Source: Metallyticus violacea (taxonomy: Eukaryota > Arthropoda > Insecta > Mantodea > Metallyticidae). From it: DNA of 64,000 nt. Positions within the stretch are counted from its first letter, which is position 1; the number at the start of each line of letters is the position of its first letter. The stretch covers positions 3,292,001-3,356,000 of the forward strand of contig JAUJEO010000019.1 of assembly GCA_030762175.1 (NCBI GenBank), in the 5' to 3' direction. Below are positions 21,854 through 35,682 of the stretch, one piece after another. The position numbers were made by a program, and so were the translations under genes. The notes under the pieces were generated by a model. That model did not search any database. It saw nothing but the letters and a program-made list of their open reading frames with translations, and was not told the origin of the DNA.

Positions 21854-24800
21854 GCTATCAAACTAGTATAATGAAAGAGAACCAGTTATCTCAAATAAGA
21901 ACGGAAAAAAAGTGATTCTAACGAAGTTTCCAAACTTCGAAAAAAAATTTTTTTCTTTTCGAGATTCTTTGCGCATAATATGCTTTACTGAGGCTATCAA
22001 ACTAGTATAATGAAAGAGAACCAGTTATCTCAAATAAGAACGGAAAAAAAGTGATTCAAACGAGGTTTCCAAACTTCGAAAAAATTTTTTTTTCTTTTCG
22101 AGATTCTTTGCGCATAATATGATTTTCTGAGGCTATCAAACTACTATAATGAAAGAGAACCAGTTATCTCAAATAAGAACGGAAAAAAGTGACACAAACG
22201 ACGTTTCCAAACTTCGAAAAAAATTTTTTTTCTTTTCGAGATTCTTTGCGCATAATATGGTTTACTGAGGCTATCAAACTAGTATAATGAAAGAAAACCA
22301 GTTATCTCAAATAAGAACGGAAAAAAGTGATTCAAACGACGTTTCCAAACTTCGAAAAAAATTTTTTTTCTTTTCGAGATTCTTTGCGCATAATATGCTT
22401 TACTGAGGCTATCAAACTAGTATAATGAAAGAGAACCAGTTATCTCAAATAAGAACGGAAAAAAGTGATACAAACGAAGTTTCCAAACTTCAAAAAAAAT
22501 TTTTTTTCTTTTCGACATTCTTTGCGCATAATATGCTTTTCTGAGGCTATCAAACTAGTATAATGAAAGAGAACCAGTTATCTCAAACAAGAACGGAAAA
22601 AAAGTGATTTAAACGAAGTTTCCAAACTTCGAAAAAAAGTTTTCTTCTTTTCGAGATTCTTTGCGCATAATATGCTTTTCTGAGGCTATCAAACTGTATA
22701 ATGAAAGAGAACTAGTTATCTCAAATAAGAATGGAAAAAAGTGATTCTAACGAAGGTTCCAAACTTGGAAAACATTTTTTTTCTTTTCGAGGTTCTTTAC
22801 GCATAATATGCTTTTCTGAGGCTATCAAACTAGTATAATGAAAGAGAACCAGTTATTTCAAACAAGAACGGAAATAAAGTGATTTTAACGAAGTTTCCAA
22901 ATTTCGAAAAAAAATTTTCTTCATTTCGAGATTCTTTGCGCATAATATGCTTTTCTGGGGCTATCAAACTAGTATAATGAAAGAGAACCAGTTATCTCAA
23001 ATAAGAACGGAAAAAAAGTGATTCTAACGAAGTTTCCAAACTTCGAAAAAAAATTTTTTTCTTTTCGAGATTCTTTGCGCATAATATGCTTTACTGAGTC
23101 TATCAAACTAGTATAATGAAAGAGAACCAGTTATCTCAAATAAGAACGGAAAAAAGTGATTCAAACGAGGTTTCCAAACTTCGAAAAAATTTTTTTTTCT
23201 TTTCGAGATTCTTTGCGCATAATATGATTTTCTGAGGCTATCAAACTACTATAATGAAAGAGAACCAGTTATTTCAAATAAGAACGGAAAAAAGTGACAC
23301 AAACGACGTTTCCAAAGTTCGAAAAAAATTTTTTTTCTTTTCGAGATTCTTTGCGCATAATATGGTTTACTGAGGCTATCAAACTAGTATAATGAAAGAA
23401 AACCAGTTATCTCAAATAAGAACGGAAAAAAGTGATTCAAACGACGTTTCCAAACTTCGAAAAAATTTTTTTTTCTTTTCGAGATTCTTTGCGCATAATA
23501 TGCTTTACTGAGGCTATCAAACTAGTATAATGAAAGAGAACCAGTTATCTCAAATAAGAACGGAAAAAAGTGATACAAACGAAGTTTCCAAACTTCAAAA
23601 AAAATTTTTTTTCTTTTCGACATTCTTTGCGCATAATATGCTTTTCTGAGGCTATCAAACTAGTATAATGAAAGAGAACCAGTTATCTCAAACAAGAACG
23701 GAAAAAAAGTGATTTTAAAGAAGTTTACAAATATCGAAAAAAAATTTTCTTCTTTTCGAGACTCTTTGCGCATAATATGCTTTTCTGGGGCTATCAAACT
23801 AGTATAATGAAAGAGAACCAGTTATCTCAAATAAGAACGGAAAAAAAGTGATTCTAACGAAGTTTCCAAACTTCGAAAAAAAATTTTTTTCTTTTCGAGA
23901 TTCTTTGCGCATAATATGCTTTATTGAGGCTATCAAACTGTATAATGAAAGAGAACTAGTTATCTCAAATAAGAATGGAAAAAAGTGATTCTAACGAAGT
24001 TTCATAACTTGGAAAACATTTTTTTTCTTTTCGAGGTTCTTTGCGCATAATATGCTTTTCTGAGGCTATCAAACTAGTATAATGAAAGAGAACCAGTTAT
24101 CTCAAACAAGAACGGAAAAAAAGTGATTTTAAAGAAATTTACAAATATCGAAAAAAAATTTTCTTCTTTTGGAGATTCTTTGCGCATAATATGCTTTTCT
24201 GGGGCTATCAAACTAGTATAATGAAAGAGAACCACTTATCTCAAATAAGAACGGAAAAAAAGTGATTCTAACGAAGTTTCCAAACTTCGAAAAAATTTTT
24301 TTTCTTTTCGAGATTCTTTGCGCATAATATGCTTTACTGAGGCTATCAAACTAGTATAATGAAAGAGAACCAGTTATCTCAAATAAGAACGGAAAAAAGT
24401 GACACAAACGACGTTTCCAAACTTCGAAAAAAATTTTTTTTCTTTTCGAGATTCTTTGCGCATAATATGCTTTACTGAGGCTATCAAACTAGTATAATGA
24501 AAGAGAACCAGTTATCTCAAATAAGAACGGAAAAAAAGTGATTCTAACGAAGTTTCCAAACTTCGAAAAAATTTTTTTTCTTTTCGAGATTCTTTGCGCA
24601 TAATATGCTTTTCTGAGGCTATCAAAGTAGTATAATGAAAGAGAACCAGTTATCTCAAATAAGAACGGAAAAAAAGTGATTCTAACGAAGTTTCCAAACT
24701 TCGAAAAAAATTTTTTTTCTTTTCGAGATTCTTTGCGCATAATATGCTTTACTGATGCTATCAAACTAGTATAATGAAAGAAAACCAGTTATCTCAAATT

Positions 24801-26553
24801 AGAACGGAAAAAAGTGATTTAAACGACGTTTCCAAACTTCGAAAAAATTTTTTTTCTTTTCGAGATTCTTTGCGCATAATATGCTTTACTGAGGCTATCA
24901 AACTAGTATAATGAAAGAGAACCAGTTATCTCAAATAAGAACGGAAAACAGTGATTCAAACGACGTTTCCAAACTTCGAAAAAAAATTTTTTTCTTTTCG
25001 AGATTCTTTGCGCATAATATGCTTTACTGAGGCTATCAAACTAGTATAATGAAAGAGAACCAGTTATCTCAAATAATAACGGAAAAAATGTGATTGAAAC
25101 GACGTTTCCAAACTTCGAAAAAAAATTTTTTTCTTTTCGAGATTCTTTGCGCATAATATGCTTTACTGAGGCTATCAAACTAGTATAATGAAAGAGAACC
25201 AGTTATCTCAAATAAGAACGGAAAAAAGTGATTCAAACGACGTTTCCAAACTTCGAAAAAAATTTTTTTTCTTTTCGAGATTCTTTGCGCATAATAATCT
25301 TTACTGAGGCTATCAAACTAGTATAATGAAAGAGAACCAGTTATCTCAAATAAGAACGGAAAAAAGTGATTCAAACGACTTTTCCAAACTTCGAAAAAAA
25401 ATTTTTTTCTTTTCGAGATTCTTTGCGCATAATATGCTTTACTGAGGCTATCAAACCAGTATAATGAAAGAGAACCAGTTATCTCAAATAAGAACGTAAA
25501 AAAGTGATTGAAACGACGTTTCCAAACTTCGAAAAAAATTTTTTTTCTTTTCAAGATTCTTTGCGCAAAATATGCTTCACTGAGCCTATCAAAGTAGTAT
25601 AATGAAAGAGAACCAGTTATCTCAAATATGAACGGAAAAAAAGTGATTCTAACGAAGTTTCCAAACTTCGAAAAATTTTTTTTTTCTTTTCGAGATTCTT
25701 TGCGCATAATATGCTTTACTGAGGCTATCAAACTAGTATAATGAAAGAGAACCATTTATCTCAAATAATAACGGAAAAAAAGTGATTCAAACGAAGTTTC
25801 CAAACTTCGAAAAAAAATTTTTTCTTTTCGAGATTCTTTGCGCATAATATGCTCTTCTGAGGCTATCAAACTAGTATAATGAAAGAGAACCAGTTGTCTC
25901 AAATAAGAACGGAAAAAAAGTGATTCTAATGAAGTTTCCAAACTTCGAAAAAAAATTTTTTTCTTTTCGAGATTCTTTGCGCATAATATGCTTTACTGAG
26001 GCTATCAAACAAGCATAATGAAAGAGAACCAGTTATCTCAAATAAGAACGGAAAAAAAGTCATTCTAACGAAGTTTACAAACTTCGAAAAAAATTTTTTT
26101 CTTTTCGAGATTCTTTGCGCATAATATGCTTTTCTGAGGCTATCAAACCAGTATAATGAAAGAGAACCAGGTAGCTCAATAAGAACGCAAAAATGTGATT
26201 CTAACGAAGTTTCCAAATTTCAAAAAAAATTTTTTTTCTTTTCGAGATTCTTTGCGCATAAAATGCTTCTCTGAGGCTATGAAACTAGTATAATGAAAGA
26301 GAACCAGTTATCTCAAACAAGAACAGAAAAAAAGTGATTTAAACGAAGTTTCCAAACTTCGAAAAAAAGTTTTCTTCTTTTCGAGATTCTTTGCGCATAA
26401 AATGCTTCTCTGAGGCTATGAAACTAGTATAATGAAAGAGAACCAGTTATCTCAAACAAGAACGGAAAAAAAGTGATTTAAACGAAGTTTCCAAACTTCG
26501 AAAAAAAGTTTTCTTCTTTTCGAGATTCTTTGCGCATAATATGCTTTTCTGGG
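21854..26553. repeat. B HOR, 34-mer (4,700 bp), copy 2
   Basis: Same monomer order as copy 1 but with a single caggtagctcaataag monomer, which accounts for the 137-bp length difference. Private state: gttatttcaaata near 23,273. The g-to-aaacaag passage at 24,065 is the left anchor of the 15.2 kb duplication described separately. Confidence 0.88.
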
Positions 26554-28764
26554 GCTATCAAACTAGTATAATGAAAGAGAACCAGTTATCTCAAATAAGA
26601 ACGGAAAAAAAGTGATTCTAACGAAGTTTCCAAACTTCGAAAAAAAATTTTTTTCTTTTCGAGATTCTTTGCGCATAATATGCTTTACTGAGGCTATCAA
26701 ACTAGTATAATGAAAGAGAACCAGTTATCTCAAATAAGAACGGAAAAAAAGTGATTCAAACGAGGTTTCCAAACTTCGAAAAAATTTTTTTTTCTTTTCG
26801 AGATTCTTTGCGCATAATATGATTTTCTGAGGCTATCAAACTACTATAATGAAAGAGAACCAGTTATCTCAAATAAGAACGGAAAAAAGTGACACAAACG
26901 ACGTTTCCAAACTTCGAAAAAAATTTTTTTTCTTTTCGAGATTCTTTGCGCATAATATGGTTTACTGAGGCTATCAAACTAGTATAATGAAAGAAAACCA
27001 GTTATCTCAAATAAGAACGGAAAAAAGTGATTCAAACGACGTTTCCAAACTTCGAAAAAAATTTTTTTTCTTTTCGAGATTCTTTGCGCATAATATGCTT
27101 TACTGAGGCTATCAAACTAGTATAATGAAAGAGAACCAGTTATCTCAAATAAGAACGGAAAAAAGTGATACAAACGAAGTTTCCAAACTTCAAAAAAAAT
27201 TTTTTTTCTTTTCGACATTCTTTGCGCATAATATGCTTTTCTGAGGCTATCAAACTAGTATAATGAAAGAGAACCAGTTATCTCAAACAAGAACGGAAAA
27301 AAAGTGATTTAAACGAAGTTTCCAAACTTCGAAAAAAAGTTTTCTTCTTTTCGAGATTCTTTGCGCATAATATGCTTTTCTGAGGCTATCAAACTGTATA
27401 ATGAAAGAGAACTAGTTATCTCAAATAAGAATGGAAAAAAGTGATTCTAACGAAGGTTCCAAACTTGGAAAACATTTTTTTTCTTTTCGAGGTTCTTTAC
27501 GCATAATATGCTTTTCTGAGGCTATCAAACTAGTATAATGAAAGAGAACCAGTTATTTCAAACAAGAACGGAAATAAAGTGATTTTAACGAAGTTTCCAA
27601 ATTTCGAAAAAAAATTTTCTTCATTTCGAGATTCTTTGCGCATAATATGCTTTTCTGGGGCTATCAAACTAGTATAATGAAAGAGAACCAGTTATCTCAA
27701 ATAAGAACGGAAAAAAAGTGATTCTAACGAAGTTTCCAAACTTCGAAAAAAAATTTTTTTCTTTTCGAGATTCTTTGCGCATAATATGCTTTACTGAGTC
27801 TATCAAACTAGTATAATGAAAGAGAACCAGTTATCTCAAATAAGAACGGAAAAAAGTGATTCAAACGAGGTTTCCAAACTTCGAAAAAATTTTTTTTTCT
27901 TTTCGAGATTCTTTGCGCATAATATGATTTTCTGAGGCTATCAAACTACTATAATGAAAGAGAACCAGTTATCTCAAATAAGAACGGAAAAAAGTGACAC
28001 AAACGACGTTTCCAAAGTTCGAAAAAAATTTTTTTTCTTTTCGAGATTCTTTGCGCATAATATGGTTTACTGAGGCTATCAAACTAGTATAATGAAAGAA
28101 AACCAGTTATCTCAAATAAGAACGGAAAAAAGTGATTCAAACGACGTTTCCAAACTTCGAAAAAATTTTTTTTTCTTTTCGAGATTCTTTGCGCATAATA
28201 TGCTTTACTGAGGCTATCAAACTAGTATAATGAAAGAGAACCAGTTATCTCAAATAAGAACGGAAAAAAGTGATACAAACGAAGTTTCCAAACTTCAAAA
28301 AAAATTTTTTTTCTTTTCGACATTCTTTGCGCATAATATGCTTTTCTGAGGCTATCAAACTAGTATAATGAAAGAGAACCAGTTATCTCAAACAAGAACG
28401 GAAAAAAAGTGATTTTAAAGAAGTTTACAAATATCGAAAAAAAATTTTCTTCTTTTCGAGACTCTTTGCGCATAATATGCTTTTCTGGGGCTATCAAACT
28501 AGTATAATGAAAGAGAACCAGTTATCTCAAATAAGAACGGAAAAAAAGTGATTCTAACGAAGTTTCCAAACTTCGAAAAAAAATTTTTTTCTTTTCGAGA
28601 TTCTTTGCGCATAATATGCTTTATTGAGGCTATCAAACTGTATAATGAAAGAGAACTAGTTATCTCAAATAAGAATGGAAAAAAGTGATTCTAACGAAGT
28701 TTCATAACTTGGAAAACATTTTTTTTCTTTTCGAGGTTCTTTGCGCATAATATGCTTTTCTGAG
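26554..28764. repeat. B HOR, partial third copy (16 monomers)
   Basis: Follows 21,854-24,064 through f-a-b-c-d-i-g-h-f-a-b-c-d-e-f-g. At 28,765 it meets an h monomer (ggaaataaagtg) instead of the gattttaaagaaattt marker, so the unit is truncated and the array changes to the 18-mer block. Confidence 0.88.
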
Positions 28765-31252
28765 GCTATCAAACTAGTATAATGAAAGAGAACCAGTTAT
28801 CTCAAACAAGAACGGAAATAAAGTGATTTTAACGAAGTTTCCAAACTTCGAAAAAAAATTTTCTTCTTTTCGAGATTCTTTGCGCATAATATGCTTTTCT
28901 GGGGCTATCAAACTAGTATAATGAAAGAGAACCAGTTATCTCAAATAAGAACGGAAAAAAAGTGATTCTAACGAAGTTTCCAAACTTCGAAAAAAAATTT
29001 TTTTCTTTTCGAGATTCTTTGCGCATAATATGCTTTACTGAGGCTATCAAACTAGTATAATGAAAGAGAACCAGTTATCTCAAATAAGAACGGAAAAAAA
29101 GTGATTCAAACGAAGTTTCCAAACTTCGAAAAAAATTTTTTTTCTTTTCGAGATTCTTTGCGCATAATATGATTTTCTGAGGCTATCAAACTACTATAAT
29201 GAAAGAGAACCAGTTATCTCAAATAAGAACGGAAAAAAGTGACACAAACGACGTTTCCAAACTTCGAAAAAAATTTTTTTTCTTTTCGAGATTCTTTGCG
29301 CATAATATGGTTTACTGAGGCTATCAAACTAGTATAATGAAAGAGAACCAGTTATCTCAAATAAGAACGGAAAAAGTGATTCAAACGACGTTTCCAAACT
29401 TCGAAAAAAATTTTTTTTCTTTTCGAGATTCTTTGCGCATAATATGCTTTACTGAGGCTATCAAACTAGTATAATGAAAGAGAACCAGTTATCTCAAATA
29501 AGAACGGAAAAAAGTGATACAAACGAAGTTTCCAAACTTCAAAAAAAATTTTTTTTCTTTTCGACATTCTTTGCGCATAATATGCTTTTCTGAGGCTATC
29601 AAACTAGTATAATGAAAGAGAACCAGTTATCTCAAACAAGAACGGAAAAAAAGTGATTTTAAAGAAGTTTACAAATTTCGAAAAAAAATTTTCTTCTTTT
29701 CGAGATTCTTTGGGCATAATATGCTTTTCTGAGGCTATCAAACTAGTATAATGAAAGAGAACCAGTTATCTCAAACAAGAACGGAAAAAAAGTGATTTAA
29801 ACGAAGTTTCCAAACTTCGAAAAAAAGTTTTCTTCTTTTCGAGATTCTTTGCGCATAATATGCTTTTCTGAGGCTATCAAACTGTATAATGAAAGAGAAC
29901 TAGTTATCTCAAATAAGAATGGAAAAAAGTGATTCTAACGAAGGTTCCAAACTTGGAAAACATTTTTTTTCTTTTCGAGGTTCTTTACGCATAATATGCT
30001 TTTCTGAGGCTATCAAACTAGTATAATGAAAGAGAACCAGTTATTTCAAACAAGAACGGAAATAAAGTGATTTTAACGAAGTTTCCAAATTTCGAAAAAA
30101 AATTTTCTTCATTTCGAGATTCTTTGCGCATAATATGCTTTTCTGGGGCTATCAAACTAGTATAATGAAAGAGAACCAGTTATCTCAAATAAGAACGGAA
30201 AAAAAGTGATTCTAACGAAGTTTCCAAACTTCGAAAAAAAATTTTTTTCTTTTCGAGATTCTTTGCGCATAATATGCTTTACTGAGGCTATCAAACTAGT
30301 ATAATGAAAGAGAACCAGTTATCTCAAATAAGAACGGAAAAAAGTGATTCAAACGAGGTTTCCAAACTTCGAAAAAATTTTTTTTTCTTTTCGAGATTCT
30401 TTGCGCATAATATGATTTTCTGAGGCTATCAAACTACTATAATGAAAGAGAACCAGTTATCTCAAATAAGAACGGAAAAAAGTGACACAAACGACGTTTC
30501 GAAACTTCGAAAAAAATTTTTTTTCTTTTCGAGATTCTTTGCGCATAATATGGTTTACTGAGGCTATCAAACTAGTATAATGAAAGAAAACCAGTTATCT
30601 CAAATAAGAACGGAAAAAAGTGATTCAAACGACGTTTCCAAACTTCGAAAAAATTTTTTTTTCTTTTCGAGATTCTTTGCGCATAATATGCTTTACTGAG
30701 GCTATCAAACTAGTATAATGAAAGAGAACCAGTTATCTCAAATAAGAACGGAAAAAAGTGATACAAACGAAGTTTCCAAACTTCAAAAAAAATTTTTTTT
30801 CTTTTCGACATTCTTTGCGCATAATATGCTTTTCTGAGGCTATCAAACTAGTATAATGAAAGAGAACCAGTTATCTCAAACAAGAACGGAAAAAAAGTGA
30901 TTTTAAAGAAGTTTACAAATATCGAAAAAAAATTTTCTTCTTTTCGAGACTCTTTGCGCATAATATGCTTTTCTGGGGCTATCAAACTAGTATAATGAAA
31001 GAGAACCAGTTATCTCAAATAAGAACGGAAAAAAAGTGATTCTAACGAAGTTTCCAAACTTCGAAAAAAAATTTTTTTCTTTTCGAGATTCTTTGCGCAT
31101 AATATGCTTTATTGAGGCTATCAAACTGTATAATGAAAGAGAACTAGTTATCTCAAATAAGAATGGAAAAAAGTGATTCTAACGAAGTTTCATAACTTGG
31201 AAAACATTTTTTTTCTTTTCGAGGTTCTTTGCGCATAATATGCTTTTCTGAG
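28765..31252. repeat. 18-mer block (2,488 bp), copy 1
   Basis: Order h-f-a-b-c-d-e-i-g-h-f-a-b-c-d-e-f-g. The following sequence from 31,253 restarts with h-f-a-b-c-d-e and shares the short ggaaaaagtgattc state in c (near 29,370 and 31,860) and the tttgggcata state in e (near 29,710 and 32,198). This is therefore a tandem duplication of 18 monomers. The block is absent from the second copy of the large duplication: 43,982 joins straight to the equivalent of 31,253. Confidence 0.85.
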
Positions 31253-31944
31253 GCTATCAAACTAGTATAATGAAAGAGAACCACTTATCTCAAACAAGAA
31301 CGGAAATAAAGTGATTTTAACGAAGTTTCCAAACTTCGAAAAAAAATTTTCTTCTTTTCGAGATTCTTTGCGCATAATATGCATTTCTGGGGCTATCAAA
31401 CTAGTATAATGAAAGAGAACCAGTTATCTCAAATAAGAACGGAAAAAAAGTGATTCTAACGAAGTTTCCAAACTTCGAAAAAAAATTTTTTTCTTTTCGA
31501 GATTCTTTGCGCATAATATGCTTTACTGAGGCTATCAAACTAGTATAATGAAAGAGAACCAGTTATCTCAAATAAGAACGGAAAAAAAGTGATTCAAACG
31601 AAGTTTCCAAACTTCGAAAAAAATTTTTTTTCTTTTCGAGATTCTTTGCGCATAATATGATTTTCTGAGGCTATCAAACTACTATAATGAAAGAGAACCA
31701 GTTATCTCAAATAAGAACGGAAAAAAGTGACACAAACGACGTTTCCAAACTTCGAAAAAAATTTTTTTTCTTTTCGAGATTCTTTGCGCATAATATGGTT
31801 TACTGAGGCTATCAAACTAGTATAATGAAAGAGAACCAGTTATCTCAAATAAGAACGGAAAAAGTGATTCAAACGACGTTTCCAAACTTCGAAAAAAATT
31901 TTTTTTCTTTTCGAGATTCTTTGCGCATAATATGCTTTACTGAG
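31253..31944. repeat. Start of 18-mer copy 2: h-f-a-b-c
   Basis: Five monomers matching 28,765 onward, with private states ccacttatc and tgcatttctgggg in h. They lead into the first 26-mer C unit and are matched again at 43,982-44,673. Confidence 0.85.
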
Positions 31945-34900
31945 GCTATCAAACTAGTATAATGAAAGAGAACCAGTTATCTCAAATAAGAACGGAAAAA
32001 AGTGATACAAACGAAGTTTCCAAACTTCAAAAAAAATTTTTTTTCTTTTCGACATTCTTTGCGCATAATATGCTTTTCTGAGGCTATCAAACTAGTATAA
32101 TGAAAGAGAACCAGTTATCTCAAACAAGAACGGAAAAAAAGTGATTTTAAAGAAGTTTACAAATTTCGAAAAAAAATTTTCTTCTTTTCGAGATTCTTTG
32201 GGCATAATATGCTTTTCTGGGGCTATCAAACTAGTATAATGAAAGAGAACCAGTTATCTCAAATAAGAACGGAAAAAAAGTGATTCTAACGAAGTTTCCA
32301 AACTTCGAAAAAAATTTTTTTTCTTTTCGAGATTCTTTGCGCATAATATGGTTTACTGAGGCTATCAAACTAGTATAATGAAAGAGAACCAGTTATCTCA
32401 AATAAGAACGGAAAAAAGTGATTCAAACGACGTTTCCAAACTTCGAAAAAATTTTTTTTTCTTTTCGAGATTCTTTGCGCATAATATGCTTTACTGAGGC
32501 TATCAAACTAGTATAATGAAAGAGAACCAGTTATCTCAAATAAGAACGGAAAAAAGTGATACAAACGAAGTTTTCAAACTTAAAAAAAAATTTTTTTTCT
32601 TTTCGACATTCTTTGCGCATAATATGCTTTTCTGAGGCTATCAAACTAGTATAATGAAAGAGAACCAGTTATCTCAAACAAGAACGGAAAAAAAGTGATT
32701 TTAAAGAAGTTTACAAATATCGAAAAAAAATTTTCTTCTTTTCGAGATTCTTTGCGCATAATATGCTTTTCTGGGGCTATCAAACTAGTATAATGAAAGA
32801 GAACCAGTTATCTCAAATAAGAACGGAAAAAAAGTGATTCTAACGAAGTTTCCAAACTTCGAAAAAAATTTTTTTTCTTTTCGAGGTTCTTTGCGCATAA
32901 TATGCTTTACTGAGGCTATCAAACTAGTATAATGAAAGAGAACCAGTTATATCAAATAAGAACGGAAAAAAAGTGATTCAAACGAAGTTTCCAAACTTCG
33001 AAAAAAAATTGTTTTCTTTTCGAGATTCTTTGCGCATAATATGATTTTCTGAGGCTTTCAAACTACTATAATGAAAGAGAACCAGTTATCTCAAATAAGA
33101 ACGGAAAAAAGTGACACAAACGACGTTTCCAAACTTCGAAAAAATTTTTTTTTCTTTTCGAGATTCTTTGCGCATAATATGCTTTTCTGAGGCTATCAAA
33201 GTAGTATAATGAAAGAGAACCAGTTATCTCAAATAAGAACGGAAAAAAAGTGATTCTAACGAAGTTTCCAAACTTCGAAAAAAATTTTTTTTCTTTTCGA
33301 GATTCTTTGCGCATAATATGCTTTACTGATGCTATCAAACTAGTATAATGAAAGAGAACCAGTTATCTCAAATTAGAACGGAAAAAAGTGATTTAAACGA
33401 CGTTTCCAAACTTAGAAAAAATTTTTTTTCTTTTCGAGATTCTTTGCGCATAATATGCTTCACTGAGGCTATCAAACTAGTATAATGAAAGAGAACCAGT
33501 TATCTCAAATAAGAACGGAAAACAGTGATTCAAACGACGTTTCGAAACTTCGAAAAAAAATTTTTTTCTTTTCGAGATTCTTTGCGCATAATATGCTTTA
33601 CTGAGGCTATCAAACTAGTATAATGAAAGAGAACCAGTTATCTCAAATAAGAACGGAAAAAATGTGATTGAAACGACGTTTCCAAACTTCGAAAAAAAAT
33701 TTTTTTCTTTTCGAGATTCTTTGCGCATAATATGCTTTACTGAGGCTATCAAACTAGTATAATGAAAGAGAACCAATTATCTCAAATAAGAACGGAAAAA
33801 AGTGATTCAAACGACGTTTCCAAACTTCGAAAAAAAATTTTTTTCTTTTCGAGATTCTTTGCGCATAATATGCTTTACTGAGGCTATCAAACTAGTATAA
33901 TGAAAGAGAACCAGTTATCTCAAATAAGAACGGAAAAAAAGTGATTCAAATGAAGTTTCCAAACTTCGAAAAAATTTTTTTTCTTTTCGAGATTCTTTGC
34001 GCATAATATGATTTTCTGAGGCTATCAAACTACTATAATGAAAGAGAACCAGTTATCTCAAATAAGAACGGAAAAAAGTGATTCAAACGACGTTTCCAAA
34101 CTTCGAAAAAAATTTTTTTTCTTTTCGAGATTCTTTGCGCATAATATGCTTTACTGAGGCTATCAAACTAGTATAATGAAAGAGAACCAGTTATCTCAAA
34201 TAAGAACGGAAAAAAGTGATTGAAACGACGTTTCCAAACTTCGAAAAAAATTTTTTTTCTTTTCGAGATTCTTTGCGCATAATATGCTTTACTGAGGCTA
34301 TCAAAGTAGTATAATGAAAGAGAACCAGTTATCTCAAATAAGAACGGAAAAAAAGTGATTCTAACGAAGTTTCCAAACTTCGAAAAATTTTTTTTTTCTT
34401 TTCGAGATTCTTTGCGCATAATATGCTTTACTGAGGCTATCAAACTAGTATAATGAAAGAGAACCATTTATCTCAAATAATAACGGAAAAAAAGTGATTC
34501 AAACGAAGTTTCCAAACTTTGAAAAAAAATTTTTTTCTTTTCGAGATTCTTTGCGCATAATATGCTCTTCTGAGGCTATCAAACTAGTATAATGAAAGAG
34601 AACCAGTTATCTCAAATAAGAACGGAAAAAAAGTGATTCTAACGAAGTTTCCAAACTTCGAAAAAAATTTTTTTTCTTTTCCAGATTCTTTGCGCATAAT
34701 ATGCTTTACTGAGGCTATCAAACTAGCATAATGAAAGAGAACCAGTTATCTCAAATATGAACGGAAAAAAAGTGATTCTAACGAAGTTTCCAAACTTCGA
34801 AAAAATTTTTTTTTCTTTTCGAGATTCTTTGCGCATAATATGCTTTACTGAGGCTATCAAACTAGTATAATGAAAAAGAACCATTTATCTCAAATAATAA

Positions 34901-35544
34901 CGGAAAAAAAGTGATTCAAACGAAGTTTCCAAACTTCGAAAAAAATTTTTTTCTTTTCGAGATTCTTTGCGCATAATATGCTCTTCTGAGGCTATCAAAC
35001 TAGTATAATGAAAGAGAACCAGTTGTCTCAAATAAGAACGGAAAAAAAGTGATTCTAACGAAGTTTCCAAACTTCGAAAAAAAATTTTTTTCTTTTCGAG
35101 ATTCTTTGCGCATAATATGCTTTACTGAGGCTATCAAACTAGCATAATGAAAGTGAACCAGTTATCTCAAATAAGAACGGAAAAAAAGTCATTCTAACGA
35201 AGTTTACAAACTTCGAAAAAAATGTTTTTCTTTTCGAGATTCTTTGCGCATAATATGCTTTTCTGAGGCTATCAAACCAGTATAATGAAAGAGAACCAGG
35301 TAGCTCAATAAGAACGCAAAAAAAGTGATTCTAACGAAGTTTCCAAACTTCAAAAAAAATTTTTTTTCTTTTCGAGATTCTTTGCGCAGAAAATGCTTCT
35401 CTGAGGCTATGAAACTAGTATAATGAAAGAGAACCAGTTATCTCAAACAAGAACGGAAAAAAAGTGATTTAAACGAAGTTTCCAAACTTCGAAAAAAAGT
35501 TTTCTTCTTTTCGAGATTCTTTGCGCATAAAATGCTTCTCTGAG
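31945..35544. repeat. C HOR, 26-mer (3.6 kb), copy 1
   Basis: Starts d-e-f(ggtttactg)-c-d(gttttcaaacttaaaa)-e-f(gaggttc)-j-k, then f (after aaagtag), aaattag/gatttaaacg (with cttagaaaaa), gaaaacagtg (tttcgaaac), tgtgattg, c, and so on. It continues through catttatc/ctcttctg, the aaactagcata and gttgtctc monomers, and aatgtttttc, caggtagctcaataag and gctatgaaac/gcagaaaatg monomers. Four near-complete copies occur in the window. Confidence 0.88.
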
Positions 35545-35682
35545 GCTATGAAACTAGTATAATGAAAGAGAACCAGTTATCTCAAATAAGAACGGAAAAA
35601 AGTGATACAAACGAAGTTTCCAAACTTCAAAAAAAATTTTTTTTCTTTTCGACATTCTTTGCGCATAATATGCTTTTCTGAG
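35545..35682. other. Chimeric monomer at the C-unit junction (i/d)
   Basis: Starts gctatgaaac like i and continues aaataag/gatacaaacgaag/cgacattc like d. The switch lies between 35,550 and 35,587. The identical chimera occurs at 48,272. Confidence 0.85.
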
